From Acetobacteraceae bacterium B3987 (lineage in GTDB: Bacteria; Pseudomonadota; Alphaproteobacteria; Acetobacterales; Acetobacteraceae), in the NCBI GenBank assembly GCA_026537415.1, contig JAFNMF010000025.1:1-46713 (forward strand): a DNA stretch of 46,713 nt. The letters run 5' to 3'. The position numbers and the translations under genes are program-made. Positions 7,663 to 16,681 of this stretch are shown piece by piece. Each line of letters starts with the position of its first letter. Position 1 is the stretch's first letter. Under the pieces are notes generated by a model. The model was given only the letters and a program-made list of their open reading frames with translations, had not been told where the DNA came from and made no database searches.

Positions 7663-8490
7663 ATGCGTCTTTCTCCCCATATGGCCGTCATGCAGAACAC
7701 GGCGCAGAAAGCGGCGCGGTCTCTCCTGCGTGACTTTGCCGAGGTTGAACAGCTTCAAGTCAGCATCAAAGGCCCAGGGGACTTTGTCTCCCAGGCCGAC
7801 ATGCGGGCCGAAAAGACCATCCGTGAAGAGCTGGCTCGTGCCCGCCCCGGCTATGCCTTCCTGATGGAAGAAAGCGGTGCCTCTGGCGGTGACAACTGGA
7901 CATGGCGTTGGATTGTCGACCCGCTGGATGGAACCTCAAACTTCCTCCACGGTATCCCGCTCTGGGCCATATCCATCGCCCTCCAGCGTCGCCACCCCAA
8001 TGGGGATGTCGAGCTGGTGGCCGCTGTCGTCTACAATCCGGCCTCTCACGAAATGTTCTGGGCAGAAAAAGGCGTCGGTGCGTTTCTGAATGACCGCCGC
8101 ATCCGTGTCTCTGCACGGCGCAAACTGTCAGAATCCATGTTCGCCACGGGGATTCCTTTCGCCAAAGTTCCTGCCAAGCATCGCCTGCCTTTCGGGCGTG
8201 TTCTTAGCAGCCTCATGCCCAAAGTGGCCGGCATCCGCCGTTGTGGCTCCGCCGCACTGGACCTCGCATGGCTGGCCGCTGGTCGCTACGAAGGCTACTG
8301 GGAACTAGGGCTGAAGCCATGGGACTGTGCGGCTGGCCTGCTGCTGGTGCGTGAAGCTGGAGGCCATGCTACGGACGATCAGGGCCGTGACCTTGGTGAT
8401 CTGGACGATGATGTGAATGTGGTTGCTGGCAACCAGCATTTCCATGCTCCCTTGCGGGAACTGGTCCACAACGCTCTCACGCAGGACTAG
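7663..8490 (+). CDS. suhB: Inositol monophosphatase family protein (SuhB-type)
   Basis: A 275-residue Mg-dependent phosphatase of the IMPase family. Metal-site motifs are clear: EESG near residue 69 (first Glu), WIVDPLDGTSNF near 83 (DPLDGT signature) and WDCAAGLLLVREAGG near 222 (second signature). In Proteobacteria SuhB hydrolyses inositol-1-phosphate and also acts in rRNA transcription antitermination; which role matters here is not visible. The 2-base gap to efp indicates co-transcription with this translation factor. It ends just before a long hairpin that separates it from the next operon. Confidence 0.88.
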   Translation: MRLSPHMAVMQNTAQKAARSLLRDFAEVEQLQVSIKGPGDFVSQADMRAEKTIREELARARPGYAFLMEESGASGGDNWTWRWIVDPLDGTSNFLHGIPLWAISIALQRRHPNGDVELVAAVVYNPASHEMFWAEKGVGAFLNDRRIRVSARRKLSESMFATGIPFAKVPAKHRLPFGRVLSSLMPKVAGIRRCGSAALDLAWLAAGRYEGYWELGLKPWDCAAGLLLVREAGGHATDDQGRDLGDLDDDVNVVAGNQHFHAPLRELVHNALTQD

Positions 8491-8517
8491 GCCTTCACAT
8501 CACCATGAGAGGGTTAT

Positions 8518-8570
8518 GGAGCCGTATTCTCCAGCATGGTGTTGCCATAACGATTGCAGGATACGGCTCC
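8518..8570 (+). promoter_or_regulatory. Long stem-loop in the leader of the motor cluster
   Basis: A perfect 10-bp inverted repeat (GGAGCCGTAT at 8518-8527, ATACGGCTCC at 8561-8570) extends inward by about three more pairs and encloses a small internal hairpin (ATGG/CCAT). No T-run follows, so it does not look like a simple terminator. It ends 18 bases before the ATG of the OmpA-like gene and beside its ribosome site, which would suit a leader control element or a processing site. Confidence 0.45.
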
Positions 8571-8588
8571 TCCGCATAGGATAAAGGC

Positions 8589-9314
8589 ATGAAAAAACGG
8601 CTGGCTTTCCTCTCCCCTCTGCTTTTCACGCCTTTTCTGGCGGGGTTTCTGTACGCTCCGCCTATACAGGCTCAGGTTTCCACTAATCTGGACGCCCTGC
8701 CCAAGGCCGCCCCGGCCCAGCGGTCCCAACAGCCTGTGCGACATACTAGCCAACCCGCTCCTATCCATCATGATTCGCCCCCACCGCCTCCCCCGGTACC
8801 AGCGGGTTATACGCAGGTGCCCGCTATTTCAGCGGCACCTCCACAACCGACCATCATAACACCACCGGATTTTCCGGTCGTGCTGCACCCTCCTGTCCCC
8901 GCAACGGATATTCAACCCGCTAAGGACAGCCATAGCCGGATCGAACCGCAACCATCGGATTCCCTTCGTATTCTGTTCGATGCAAACAGTACCGGCATGA
9001 ACAGCACCACCATCGACGCCATCCGCCATTACGCAGCGACCATGGCCCCGAAGGTAGAGACCCGCCTCGTTCTCCGCAGCTATGCCACAGCACCGGGCAG
9101 CGACATTTCCACCCCACGCCGCATCTCTCTGTCCCGTGCGTTGGCTGTCCGTAGCCTGCTGATACAAGGCGGCATTGCCACGACACGTATCTATCCCATC
9201 GCCCAAGGGCGGCCAGACAGTACCGACACCGCACCAGCAGACAGGCTGGACATCCTCCCTGAAACTAACCCTTCCTCCTCGGACAGCTCTGAAAAAGGAA
9301 ACACGGCACCATGA
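8589..9314 (+). CDS. Exported proline-rich protein with OmpA-like C-terminus
   Basis: A 241-residue protein with a Sec signal peptide (basic start, hydrophobic stretch, cleavage near IQAQ at about residue 29). A proline-rich linker (about residues 40-115, including a run of Pro) could cross the periplasm. The last 110 residues resemble an OmpA/MotB peptidoglycan-binding domain: LRILFDANSTGM, then ISLSRALAVRSLLIQGGI and IYPIAQGRPD. The canonical DGHTD segment is degenerate (LRSYATAPGSD), so peptidoglycan binding is uncertain. Its stop overlaps the MotA-like start by 4 bases (ATGA), so the three genes are an operon. Confidence 0.7.
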   Translation: MKKRLAFLSPLLFTPFLAGFLYAPPIQAQVSTNLDALPKAAPAQRSQQPVRHTSQPAPIHHDSPPPPPPVPAGYTQVPAISAAPPQPTIITPPDFPVVLHPPVPATDIQPAKDSHSRIEPQPSDSLRILFDANSTGMNSTTIDAIRHYAATMAPKVETRLVLRSYATAPGSDISTPRRISLSRALAVRSLLIQGGIATTRIYPIAQGRPDSTDTAPADRLDILPETNPSSSDSSEKGNTAP

Positions 9315-10873
9315 CACGCCCGACCCGTTACCTCGTCCGTATCCTTGTCTTCCTTCTGATCATTCTGGGGCTGGCTTTTGCCCTGCGGAATGTGCTGATT
9401 CATGCCTTCATGGTCAATCCGGGGCTGGATGGTGTTATCGTCGCAATTCTGCTGCTTGGTGTTCTCTGGAATCTCCATCTGACCCTCCGCCTCTTCCCGG
9501 AAGTTCGCTGGGTCAACATCCTGCGCCAGCCACGTGCGGGGCTGAAGGTGCCGGAACCACCCCGTCTTCTCTCCCCCATGGCCCGTGTTCTGCGGGCACG
9601 GCGTGACCAGAATCCCAAACTGGCCCTCTCCACACAGACCACACGGGCCATGCTGGAAAGTCTGGAAGCCCGCATGGACGAAGGACGGGAAATCTCCCGC
9701 TATATTACACAGCTTCTGGTATTTCTTGGACTGTTGGGAACGTTCTACGGGCTGATCCTGACCGTGCGCTCTGTTGCGGATGTCATCAGTGCCCTGCCTT
9801 CTGGTGGGGCCGATATTTCCACCATGTTCGACCACATCAAAACGGGTCTGGTCAAACCACTTGGTGGAATGTCCACGGCCTTTTCCGCCTCCATGTTCGG
9901 TCTGGCCGGGTCACTCATTCTTGGCTTCCTTGACCTGACCTCCGGGCAGGCGCAGAACCGTTTTGCCAATGAAATTGAAGAATGGCTGGCCGACCAGACC
10001 TTCCTCGATACCCCCGCCACAGAAACAGACGACAAAACCTCTCATAACGCTGCCCGTATTGCAGAAAACAAAACGGCCAACATAGAGGCATGGCTTCCAC
10101 GGGTGCAGGATTTCATGCGCCTCACAACGGAGAATGTAGCCTTGCTCCAGCAGAACATCACCGTTCTGCGCCGCATTATGGAAGGCAATAAAGAAGCTAA
10201 CGACAAAATCATCCATGGTCTGGCGGCCCTGAATGAAAGCCTTCACAAACTCCATACTGACAGCACCTTGCACCACGGACAGACTGCTATTCTCAACAAG
10301 CTGACCGATATGGAAGGTGTCCTCCAGCAATCCGCACAGCAGCCTCCAGCTTCCGCTTCTCATGAGGGACAAAGCTCCCTCATCGACCGGCTAACTCGGA
10401 TTAGTGAAAGCCTCCTTCACCATCGGGAGTCTACGCCGCAACAGCAGAATGAGACCAACCATGCAGGGCGGGCCGCTATCCTCGAAAAGCTGACGGAGAT
10501 CAACACAAATCTCCAGCACAGGCTAGAAACTCCCTCGCAGCAGCAGGATGAAGCCATCCGCACAGGGCAGGCCGCTATCCTCGAAAAGCTGACAGAGATC
10601 AACACAAACCTCCAGCACAGACAGGAAGCCGCTCCTGCACTGGACCTCTCCCCAATCCAGACCATCCTTCAACAGATTGAAGCAGGAAATCAGGCCACAT
10701 TACACAGCATGGAAGCCCTGAGCAGCACCATCAGCCAACGTCAGTTCGAAGACCCAGCCGTTACCCAGCTGCTACAGGACATGGAGAGGCAGCTTCTTGG
10801 CCTGCGCACCGACATCGTTGCGCTCGCTGGAGAAGGCAAAGGCTCTTTCCTCTCCCGGCATGAGGAGGGCTGA
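9311..10873 (+). CDS. MotA/TolQ/ExbB-like proton channel with long tail
   Basis: A 520-residue protein with four likely transmembrane helices (about residues 8-28, 36-58, 140-160 and 188-213) in the MotA order. The pore-like helix 3 is FLGLLGTFYGLILTV, and helix 4 holds GGMSTAFSASMFGLAGSLILGF. After about residue 220 comes a cytoplasmic tail of some 300 residues, strongly helical, with tandem repeats of the type GQAAILEKLTEINTNLQHR. Ion-driven motors of this superfamily pair with a MotB/ExbD-like partner, which is the next gene, 2 bases downstream. The long tail recalls ZorA of Zorya, but no ZorC/D/E genes are present. Function unknown. Confidence 0.8.
   Translation: MTRPTRYLVRILVFLLIILGLAFALRNVLIHAFMVNPGLDGVIVAILLLGVLWNLHLTLRLFPEVRWVNILRQPRAGLKVPEPPRLLSPMARVLRARRDQNPKLALSTQTTRAMLESLEARMDEGREISRYITQLLVFLGLLGTFYGLILTVRSVADVISALPSGGADISTMFDHIKTGLVKPLGGMSTAFSASMFGLAGSLILGFLDLTSGQAQNRFANEIEEWLADQTFLDTPATETDDKTSHNAARIAENKTANIEAWLPRVQDFMRLTTENVALLQQNITVLRRIMEGNKEANDKIIHGLAALNESLHKLHTDSTLHHGQTAILNKLTDMEGVLQQSAQQPPASASHEGQSSLIDRLTRISESLLHHRESTPQQQNETNHAGRAAILEKLTEINTNLQHRLETPSQQQDEAIRTGQAAILEKLTEINTNLQHRQEAAPALDLSPIQTILQQIEAGNQATLHSMEALSSTISQRQFEDPAVTQLLQDMERQLLGLRTDIVALAGEGKGSFLSRHEEG
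10464..10630 (+). repeat. In-frame 99-bp tandem repeat in the channel tail
   Basis: Two copies beginning at 10464 and 10563 (99 bases, 33 codons apart) are almost identical over about 66 bases. Two more diverged copies precede them at protein level (GQTAILNKLTD and GQSSLIDRLTR). The repeat keeps the frame, so it lengthens the coiled tail. Confidence 0.8.
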
Positions 10874-10875
10874 TC

Positions 10876-11844
10876 ATGGCCCGCCGCCGTCATCGCTCCG
10901 GTCCGATCAACGCATGGCCGGGTTATGTGGATGCGCTCTCCTCCCTGCTGATGGTGGTTACATTCGTGCTGCTGGTCTTCGTACTGGGGCAGGAGTTCCT
11001 TTCTGCAGCCATTAGCCAGAGAGAACATGCGCTAGCGAACCTGAAGCAGGAACTGACCCATCTCAGTGATATGCTCTCCCTTAGCGAGGCGAAGGTCAAA
11101 ACGCTGAGCAATGCCGAGCAGGAAGAGCGCAACATGGTTGCCTCGCTGAAAAGCCAGCTTGATGACAGGCAACATCAACTGGATGAAGTACAGGCCCACG
11201 CCAAAGAGATTGAAGGGGCTCAACTTGGCAGCATCGCTGACCTGTCTTCGCAGATCACAGAACTGACCCATCAGCTTCAAGCTGTTTCCAGTGCGCTGGA
11301 ACTGGAAAAGAAGAACGAGGTTGACAAAGATGCCCGTATTGCCGAGCTGGGGCAGAAACTCAATGTCGCTCTGGCAGACAAGGTTAGCCAGCTCCAACGT
11401 TATCGCTCCGAATTCTTTGGCAGATTGCGGGATATCCTGAAAAATCAGCCGGGGATTTCCATTGTGGGCGACCGGTTTGTCTTCCAGTCCGAAATTCTCT
11501 TCCCTAGTGGCAGTGCAGCCCTTACACCCACAGGCCAGAAACAGCTCCTCACTCTGGCTCGTACATTCCGTGAGGTAGCCGCTACCATTCCGGCGGATGT
11601 ACCGTGGATTCTCCGTGTCGATGGTCATGCAGACCGCAACCCCATCCGCTCGGCTTTCCCAAGCAACTGGGAGCTATCAGCTGCCCGTGCCATCACGGTC
11701 GTCAAAACGCTGATTCTCAATGGGGTGAACCCACACCACATTGCAGCCACAGCCTTCTCCGGCTATCAGCCGCTAGATAATGGCTCAAGCCCCGAAGCTC
11801 TGGCCCGCAACCGTCGGATCGAGTTCCGCCTGACAGACCGCTAA
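10876..11844 (+). CDS. MotB-like peptidoglycan-binding motor protein
   Basis: A 322-residue protein with one N-terminal helix (about residues 20-42) preceded by PGYVDALSSLLM. The Asp19 there sits where MotB-type stators keep their proton-carrying Asp. A coiled coil follows (about 50-170), then a well-conserved OmpA domain: FPSGSAAL near 210, VDGHADRNP near 246, NWELSAARA near 264 and ALARNRRIEF near the end. The layout matches the stator partner of the MotA-like gene just upstream. It ends about 80 bases before lepA. Confidence 0.82.
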   Translation: MARRRHRSGPINAWPGYVDALSSLLMVVTFVLLVFVLGQEFLSAAISQREHALANLKQELTHLSDMLSLSEAKVKTLSNAEQEERNMVASLKSQLDDRQHQLDEVQAHAKEIEGAQLGSIADLSSQITELTHQLQAVSSALELEKKNEVDKDARIAELGQKLNVALADKVSQLQRYRSEFFGRLRDILKNQPGISIVGDRFVFQSEILFPSGSAALTPTGQKQLLTLARTFREVAATIPADVPWILRVDGHADRNPIRSAFPSNWELSAARAITVVKTLILNGVNPHHIAATAFSGYQPLDNGSSPEALARNRRIEFRLTDR

Positions 11845-11926
11845 CGCCACCATCCGTGTCGGAGGCCCTCCCCTCCGACACATCCACCTGCTGACAGAAC
11901 CTTCAGAATCACTTAATTAGGGCGTC

Positions 11927-13729
11927 ATGACCGACACACCGCTTCACCTCATTCGCAATTTTTCCATCATCGCCCATATCGACCACGGCAAGTCGACTCT
12001 GGCGGACCGGCTGATTGAGGCCTGCGGTGCCCTGACTGCCCGTGAAATGAAGGGGCAGGTTCTTGATTCCATGGAGCTGGAGCAGGAACGTGGCATCACC
12101 ATCAAGGCACAAACCGTCCGCCTGACCTACCCCGCTAAAGACGGCAACGTCTATACGCTCAACCTCATGGACACACCCGGCCATGTGGACTTCGCCTATG
12201 AGGTCAGCCGCTCCCTCGCCGCCTGTGAGGGGTCGCTGCTGGTCGTGGATGCCTCACAGGGTGTCGAGGCGCAGACACTGGCCAATGTCTATCAGGCCAT
12301 TGACGCCAATCATGAGATCGTCCCCGTTCTCAACAAGATTGACCTCCCCGCCGCCGAGCCGGAGCGTGTCCGTGCCCAGATTGAGGAAGTGGTCGGCATC
12401 CCGGCAGATGATGCCGTGGAGATCAGTGCCAAGACAGGCCTGAACATTGAGGGCGTTCTGGAAGCTCTTGTCCAGCGTCTGCCCGCCCCCAAGGGAAATG
12501 CCGAGGCTCCTCTACAGGGACTGCTGGTGGATAGCTGGTATGACAGCTATCTTGGCGTCATCATTCTTGTCCGCATCAAGGAAGGCCGCCTGAAGCGTGG
12601 GGACAAGATCCGCATGATGCAGACCGGAGCCACCTATCATGTCGATCAGGTCGGTGTGTTCCTGCCCAAGATGCAGCCGGTTGAATCCCTTGGTCCGGGT
12701 GAGATGGGCTACATCAATGCCGCCATCAAGACCGTGGCAGACTGTAATGTCGGTGATACCATCACGCTGGATAACCGCCCGGCGGAAAAGGCTCTCCCCG
12801 GCTTCAAGCCCTCCGTGCCGGTCGTCTGGTGTGGTCTCTTCCCCGTTGATGCAGACGATTTCGACAAGCTGCGCACCAGTCTGGGCAAGCTGCGGCTGAA
12901 TGATGCGTCCTTCCACTTCGAGGCAGAGACCTCTGCGGCTCTGGGCTTCGGCTTCCGCTGCGGGTTCCTCGGGCTGCTGCATCTGGAGATCATTCAGGAA
13001 CGGCTCTCCCGTGAGTTCAATCTGGACCTCATCGCTACGGCACCATCCGTCGTATACAAAATGCACATGAACAATGGCGATGTGGAAGAGCTGCACAACC
13101 CGGCAGACATGCCGGAAATCAGCAAGATCGACTTTATCGAAGAGCCGTGGATCAAGGCTTCCATCCTCGTACGGGATGAATATCTGGGATCGGTCCTCAC
13201 CCTCTGCACCGAACGCCGTGGCGTCCAGATCGACCTGACCTATGTCGGCGACCGGGCCATGGTCGTCTATCGTCTGCCCCTCAATGAGGTGGTTTTCGAT
13301 TTCTATGACCGCCTAAAATCCCTCACACGGGGTTATGCTTCCTTCGAGTACCAGATGGACGGTTACGAAGAGAGCGATCTGGTCCGCATCTCCATTCTCG
13401 TGAATCACGAGCCGGTGGATGCACTGGCCTTCATCGCTCACCGCACCGTGGCCGAAACACGGGGACGGGCCATCTGCGCCAAGCTGAAAGACCTCATCCC
13501 CCGCCAGCTCTTCAAGATCGCCATTCAGGCCTCCATCGGCTCCAAGGTGATCGCCCGTGAGACACTGGGAGCACTCTCCAAGGATGTGACGGCCAAATGT
13601 TATGGCGGTGACATTTCCCGCAAGCGCAAACTGCTGGAAAAACAGAAGGAGGGTAAAAAACGCATGAGGCAGTTCGGCAAGGTCGAAATCCCCCAGAGCG
13701 CCTTCCTTGCTGCCCTGAAAATGGACTGA
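11927..13729 (+). CDS. lepA: Elongation factor 4 (back-translocase)
   Basis: A 600-residue LepA GTPase of standard length. GTPase motifs are clear: AHIDHGKST near residue 16 (G1), RGITI near 49 (G2), DTPGHVDF near 83 (G3), NKID near 137 (G4) and SAK near 172 (G5). The C-terminal end has the LepA-specific [12 protein letters not shown] and [22 protein letters not shown]-4 acts on stalled ribosomes and in ribosome assembly. The start ATG at 11927 is followed directly by family sequence. The glycosyltransferase gene begins 3 bases after the stop. Confidence 0.97.
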   Translation: MTDTPLHLIRNFSIIAHIDHGKSTLADRLIEACGALTAREMKGQVLDSMELEQERGITIKAQTVRLTYPAKDGNVYTLNLMDTPGHVDFAYEVSRSLAACEGSLLVVDASQGVEAQTLANVYQAIDANHEIVPVLNKIDLPAAEPERVRAQIEEVVGIPADDAVEISAKTGLNIEGVLEALVQRLPAPKGNAEAPLQGLLVDSWYDSYLGVIILVRIKEGRLKRGDKIRMMQTGATYHVDQVGVFLPKMQPVESLGPGEMGYINAAIKTVADCNVGDTITLDNRPAEKALPGFKPSVPVVWCGLFPVDADDFDKLRTSLGKLRLNDASFHFEAETSAALGFGFRCGFLGLLHLEIIQERLSREFNLDLIATAPSVVYKMHMNNGDVEELHNPADMPEISKIDFIEEPWIKASILVRDEYLGSVLTLCTERRGVQIDLTYVGDRAMVVYRLPLNEVVFDFYDRLKSLTRGYASFEYQMDGYEESDLVRISILVNHEPVDALAFIAHRTVAETRGRAICAKLKDLIPRQLFKIAIQASIGSKVIARETLGALSKDVTAKCYGGDISRKRKLLEKQKEGKKRMRQFGKVEIPQSAFLAALKMD

Positions 13730-13732
13730 CCC

Positions 13733-15130
13733 ATGCCCCGGACTGCTGCCCTGCTCTGTATCCACAATGAAGCCAACAGACTTGGTTGGTGGATCGCCCA
13801 CCATGTGGCGGCAGGGTTCTCGGCCCTTCTCATCTGTGACGATCACTCCACGGACGGCAGTCAGGACATTCTGACACAGGCAGCCCGCAATTATGACATC
13901 CGCCTACTAGAAACCGACCGGCAGGAAACGGACCGTCTGCAACGCCATCAGAATGCCCTGAGAAAGATGCTTCGGCAGGAAGGGGGGCATTTCGACTGGG
14001 TCATTCAACTAAACGTGGATGAGTATTTCCTCCCCGAAAGCGGCTCCGTGTCGGCCTTCTTTACCGAGACAGAAGCCCGACTGGGAACGAAGGCCTTCCA
14101 GCAGACCTCACATCTTCCCATCAACTGGTGCCTAACAGGTCTGGGCAAACGGACACATCAGCTGTTCGATGGACAGATGGCCCATCCACGAGCCCTTTTC
14201 CAAACCCATGCCTCCAAGGCCTTTCCAGACAGCCGGGTGACAAGGTCTTTCTTCCGCCCGTCTCACCAGCAACAGGGCTTGCCCGATCCCTTTGCATACG
14301 TTCAGAAAAGACCGGACTGGTCCACGGCCCGCATCCTGCATGATGCTGCTGCCAGCAGCCCTACGCCGCAGATGCGCCGTTATTACGACCGCAATGACCA
14401 ATATTACAACAAAGGGCAGGCTCTCCTACCAAAAACACTAGACATCAGTGCCCATATCCTACAGGGGCTGATCCTCGGTGCCTGCTACGCCATTCAGAAT
14501 GGGCAGTCTTCCCCTACTTACACCGAATTGTCGTTTCCTGAAACAACTTGCCAATTCAAACGGTTCCATCTGCACCGTGGCGGACAGCAGCTTGTCATGA
14601 ATAGACACAGCCGCACGGTAGGCTTCTATCCCATTGAGGAGCTATATGATGGCGGCGAGCTTGTCCCCCTCTGCCTCATCAAACTGGAAGCCCCCTCTCC
14701 CGAAACGGAACATCTCGCCTGGCTCTATGCGGAGCAACCTGCCGCTTCGCCCTATCTGCCAGCAACAGACTCCACACGCACCTATTTCCCGGCACTGCTG
14801 GACTGCCTTCCTATTCATCTCAAACAGGAAGACGACGATACTGTCAGGCTGTCGCTTCGTCCGGCAGGACTGGCTTTACCAGACGATGACCCTGTCACCC
14901 TCATCCATGTGGAAAATGCCCTGCTCTCCGGGCCGGACCCGGTGGAAAAGGCCCTCCAATCCTTTACGATTCATGGTTTTTCAGCAGCTGGATTACGTGA
15001 GGCCATACGGCAAAGCCGTTGGTTCTCCCCATCGGTCATCGGGGCACTCTATGCCCAACTACCCAAGCAGGAAGCCCGAACCCTTTTCTCGCCTCTGCTT
15101 TATCAGCTCTTCCATGAGTGGAAGCTCTAA
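13733..15130 (+). CDS. Glycosyltransferase family 2-like protein
   Basis: A 465-residue protein with a GT-A fold start of the Glyco_tranf_2_4 type. LLCIHNEANRLGWWIAHHVAAG is followed by LICDDHSTDGSQDIL (nucleotide-binding acidic turn) and IQLNVDEYFLP near residue 93 (DXE/DXD-like metal site). No signal peptide or membrane helix is apparent, so it is a cytosolic transferase. The C-terminal 200 residues match nothing I know. Tight coupling to lepA may be positional only. The acceptor sugar or lipid cannot be told from sequence. Confidence 0.75.
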   Translation: MPRTAALLCIHNEANRLGWWIAHHVAAGFSALLICDDHSTDGSQDILTQAARNYDIRLLETDRQETDRLQRHQNALRKMLRQEGGHFDWVIQLNVDEYFLPESGSVSAFFTETEARLGTKAFQQTSHLPINWCLTGLGKRTHQLFDGQMAHPRALFQTHASKAFPDSRVTRSFFRPSHQQQGLPDPFAYVQKRPDWSTARILHDAAASSPTPQMRRYYDRNDQYYNKGQALLPKTLDISAHILQGLILGACYAIQNGQSSPTYTELSFPETTCQFKRFHLHRGGQQLVMNRHSRTVGFYPIEELYDGGELVPLCLIKLEAPSPETEHLAWLYAEQPAASPYLPATDSTRTYFPALLDCLPIHLKQEDDDTVRLSLRPAGLALPDDDPVTLIHVENALLSGPDPVEKALQSFTIHGFSAAGLREAIRQSRWFSPSVIGALYAQLPKQEARTLFSPLLYQLFHEWKL

Positions 15131-16494
15131 ACCACACTCTTTACCCTGTGAGACATGAGGCTGTGATCCGATCCTGCCTCGACCGCTTCTTCCAGATCAC
15201 CCAGCGTCACTCGACAATCCCACGTGAGATCAGTGCCGGGCTAACCATTTTTGGCTCAATGGCCTATATCATGGCCGTTAACCCGGCTGTTCTTGCGGGG
15301 GCCGGTCTAGCCCGCCACGACATGGTGATGACCACCATTGCCGGTGCCATCGCCGGAACCCTCCTCATGGCCCTCTGGGTACGGCTGCCCATTGCTCTTG
15401 CCCCTGCCATGAGCAGTAACGTCCTGTTTGCTCAGGTCATCGTTCAACAAGCCCATGTCTCGCCAGCTACAGCCTTCACGGTTGTTCTCTTCAGCGGGCT
15501 ATGCTTCACACTGCTCTCCCTCACCCGGCTTCGCCTGAAGATTATACAGAGCTTCCCACCCTGCATCATATTGGGCATTCAGGTAGCCATCGGTGCTTTC
15601 ATTGCCCGTATTGGCCTCATCACCGCCGGAATCGCTGTTCCATCAGCCAGTGGATTGGGGTTTGCCTCCCTTTCCCAACCCTCCGTCATCCTTGCTCTAA
15701 CCGGTGTGATGCTCTGCCTTCTTCTTCAGCTGCTGCGCATCCCTGCCGGGCTGCTCATCACCATCATGCTCCTGACCGTGATCGGCCTTCTCATCCCCGG
15801 CCCAGATGGCCATCCCCTGACCCAGCTCCCCGCTCACTTAATGGACTGGCCTCATTATCCGGTCCACATGCTGGCCCCCTTCAACTTCGCAGAATTCTTC
15901 CATCATCTTGGCCTGCTTCTGCCCATCACACTTTATATACTGCTCAGCGACTTTTTTGATGCCACCGGAACCATGCTGACCGTCACACGACAGGCTGGCC
16001 TTTGCGGCACGAAAGAACGCCCCCATCTTGACCCCCGAGCCTTCACCGCCGATGGTGCAGCCAGCATCCTTGGGGCCCTGCTGGGCACCTGCACCGTTTC
16101 CGCCTATCTGGAAAGCCTGACAGGGGCCGAGGCTGGTGGACGTACGGGACTCAGTGCCTTTGTGGTCGCTCTGCTTTTTGCCATCTCCTGCATCTTCTGG
16201 CCCCTCATCACCGCCATTCCTGCACTGGCAACAGCCCCCGTGCTGATTTTTGTCGGAATCATTATGCTCAGTAATCTGACAGAACTCTCCAGCAATTCAG
16301 AAGAAGCCTTTCCCCCCATCTGCATGCTTCTGCTTACAGTCGTCACAGGCAATTTCATGCTGGCTCTGGCTTGCGGCATGCTCCTTTATACGGCTATCCT
16401 ACTTGCTAGACGAGCCTTTCATAAGGTAACACCCGTCATAATAGGCCTTGATATAACTTTTCTCTGTTACATGATTTTACAGGGACAGCTGTAA
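15118..16494 (+). CDS. AzgA/NCS2-type purine permease
   Basis: A 458-residue, multi-helix membrane protein related to adenine/hypoxanthine permeases. Markers are ISAGLTIFGSMAYIMAVNPAVL near residue 40, LSDFFDATGTMLTV near 275 (the conserved FDTxGT segment) and ESLTGAEAGGRTGLSAFV near 330. The longest reading starts with GTG at 15118 and overlaps the glycosyltransferase by 13 bases. GTG at 15163 is an equally possible start, since family similarity begins just after it. Neither has a convincing ribosome site. The substrate is probably a purine base taken up by proton symport, inferred from the family. Confidence 0.84.
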   Translation: MEALNHTLYPVRHEAVIRSCLDRFFQITQRHSTIPREISAGLTIFGSMAYIMAVNPAVLAGAGLARHDMVMTTIAGAIAGTLLMALWVRLPIALAPAMSSNVLFAQVIVQQAHVSPATAFTVVLFSGLCFTLLSLTRLRLKIIQSFPPCIILGIQVAIGAFIARIGLITAGIAVPSASGLGFASLSQPSVILALTGVMLCLLLQLLRIPAGLLITIMLLTVIGLLIPGPDGHPLTQLPAHLMDWPHYPVHMLAPFNFAEFFHHLGLLLPITLYILLSDFFDATGTMLTVTRQAGLCGTKERPHLDPRAFTADGAASILGALLGTCTVSAYLESLTGAEAGGRTGLSAFVVALLFAISCIFWPLITAIPALATAPVLIFVGIIMLSNLTELSSNSEEAFPPICMLLLTVVTGNFMLALACGMLLYTAILLARRAFHKVTPVIIGLDITFLCYMILQGQL

Positions 16495-16511
16495 AGCAAC
16501 AGTACGATAAA

Positions 16512-16608
16512 CATCCTGATATTCCTTGATGGAAACTATTAAAACGGGGTTGCAAATGCTCCCGAAAAGTATCACGGCGTTTCGTGATATTTCCGAACAA
16601 ACAGGATG
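16512..16608 (+). other. Candidate structured RNA between permease and xseB
   Basis: The arms CATCCTG (16512-16518) and CAGGATG (16602-16608) can close a multiloop holding three hairpins: TTCC/GGAA, CGGGG/TCCCG with an inner GC/GC, and TATCACG/CGTGATA. The helices could form on either strand. It matches no family I know, and chance folding is possible. Confidence 0.2.
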
Positions 16609-16681
16609 AGGGCTGGAAAAAATCTCTTTATCCCTGTAATGCCCTTTAAGTTTCATGATCTGAACCCCGGCTGGATAGTTC

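Noticed and set aside
8589-11844. Zorya anti-phage system (ZorA/ZorB plus effectors)
   Set aside because: The channel and OmpA proteins resemble ZorA and ZorB in layout, but no ZorC, ZorD helicase or ZorE nuclease is adjacent. The neighbours are suhB and lepA, so a housekeeping envelope role is more likely.
12512-13096. 194-residue minus-strand frame inside lepA
   Set aside because: A shadow of a highly conserved gene in a GC-rich region; no motif.
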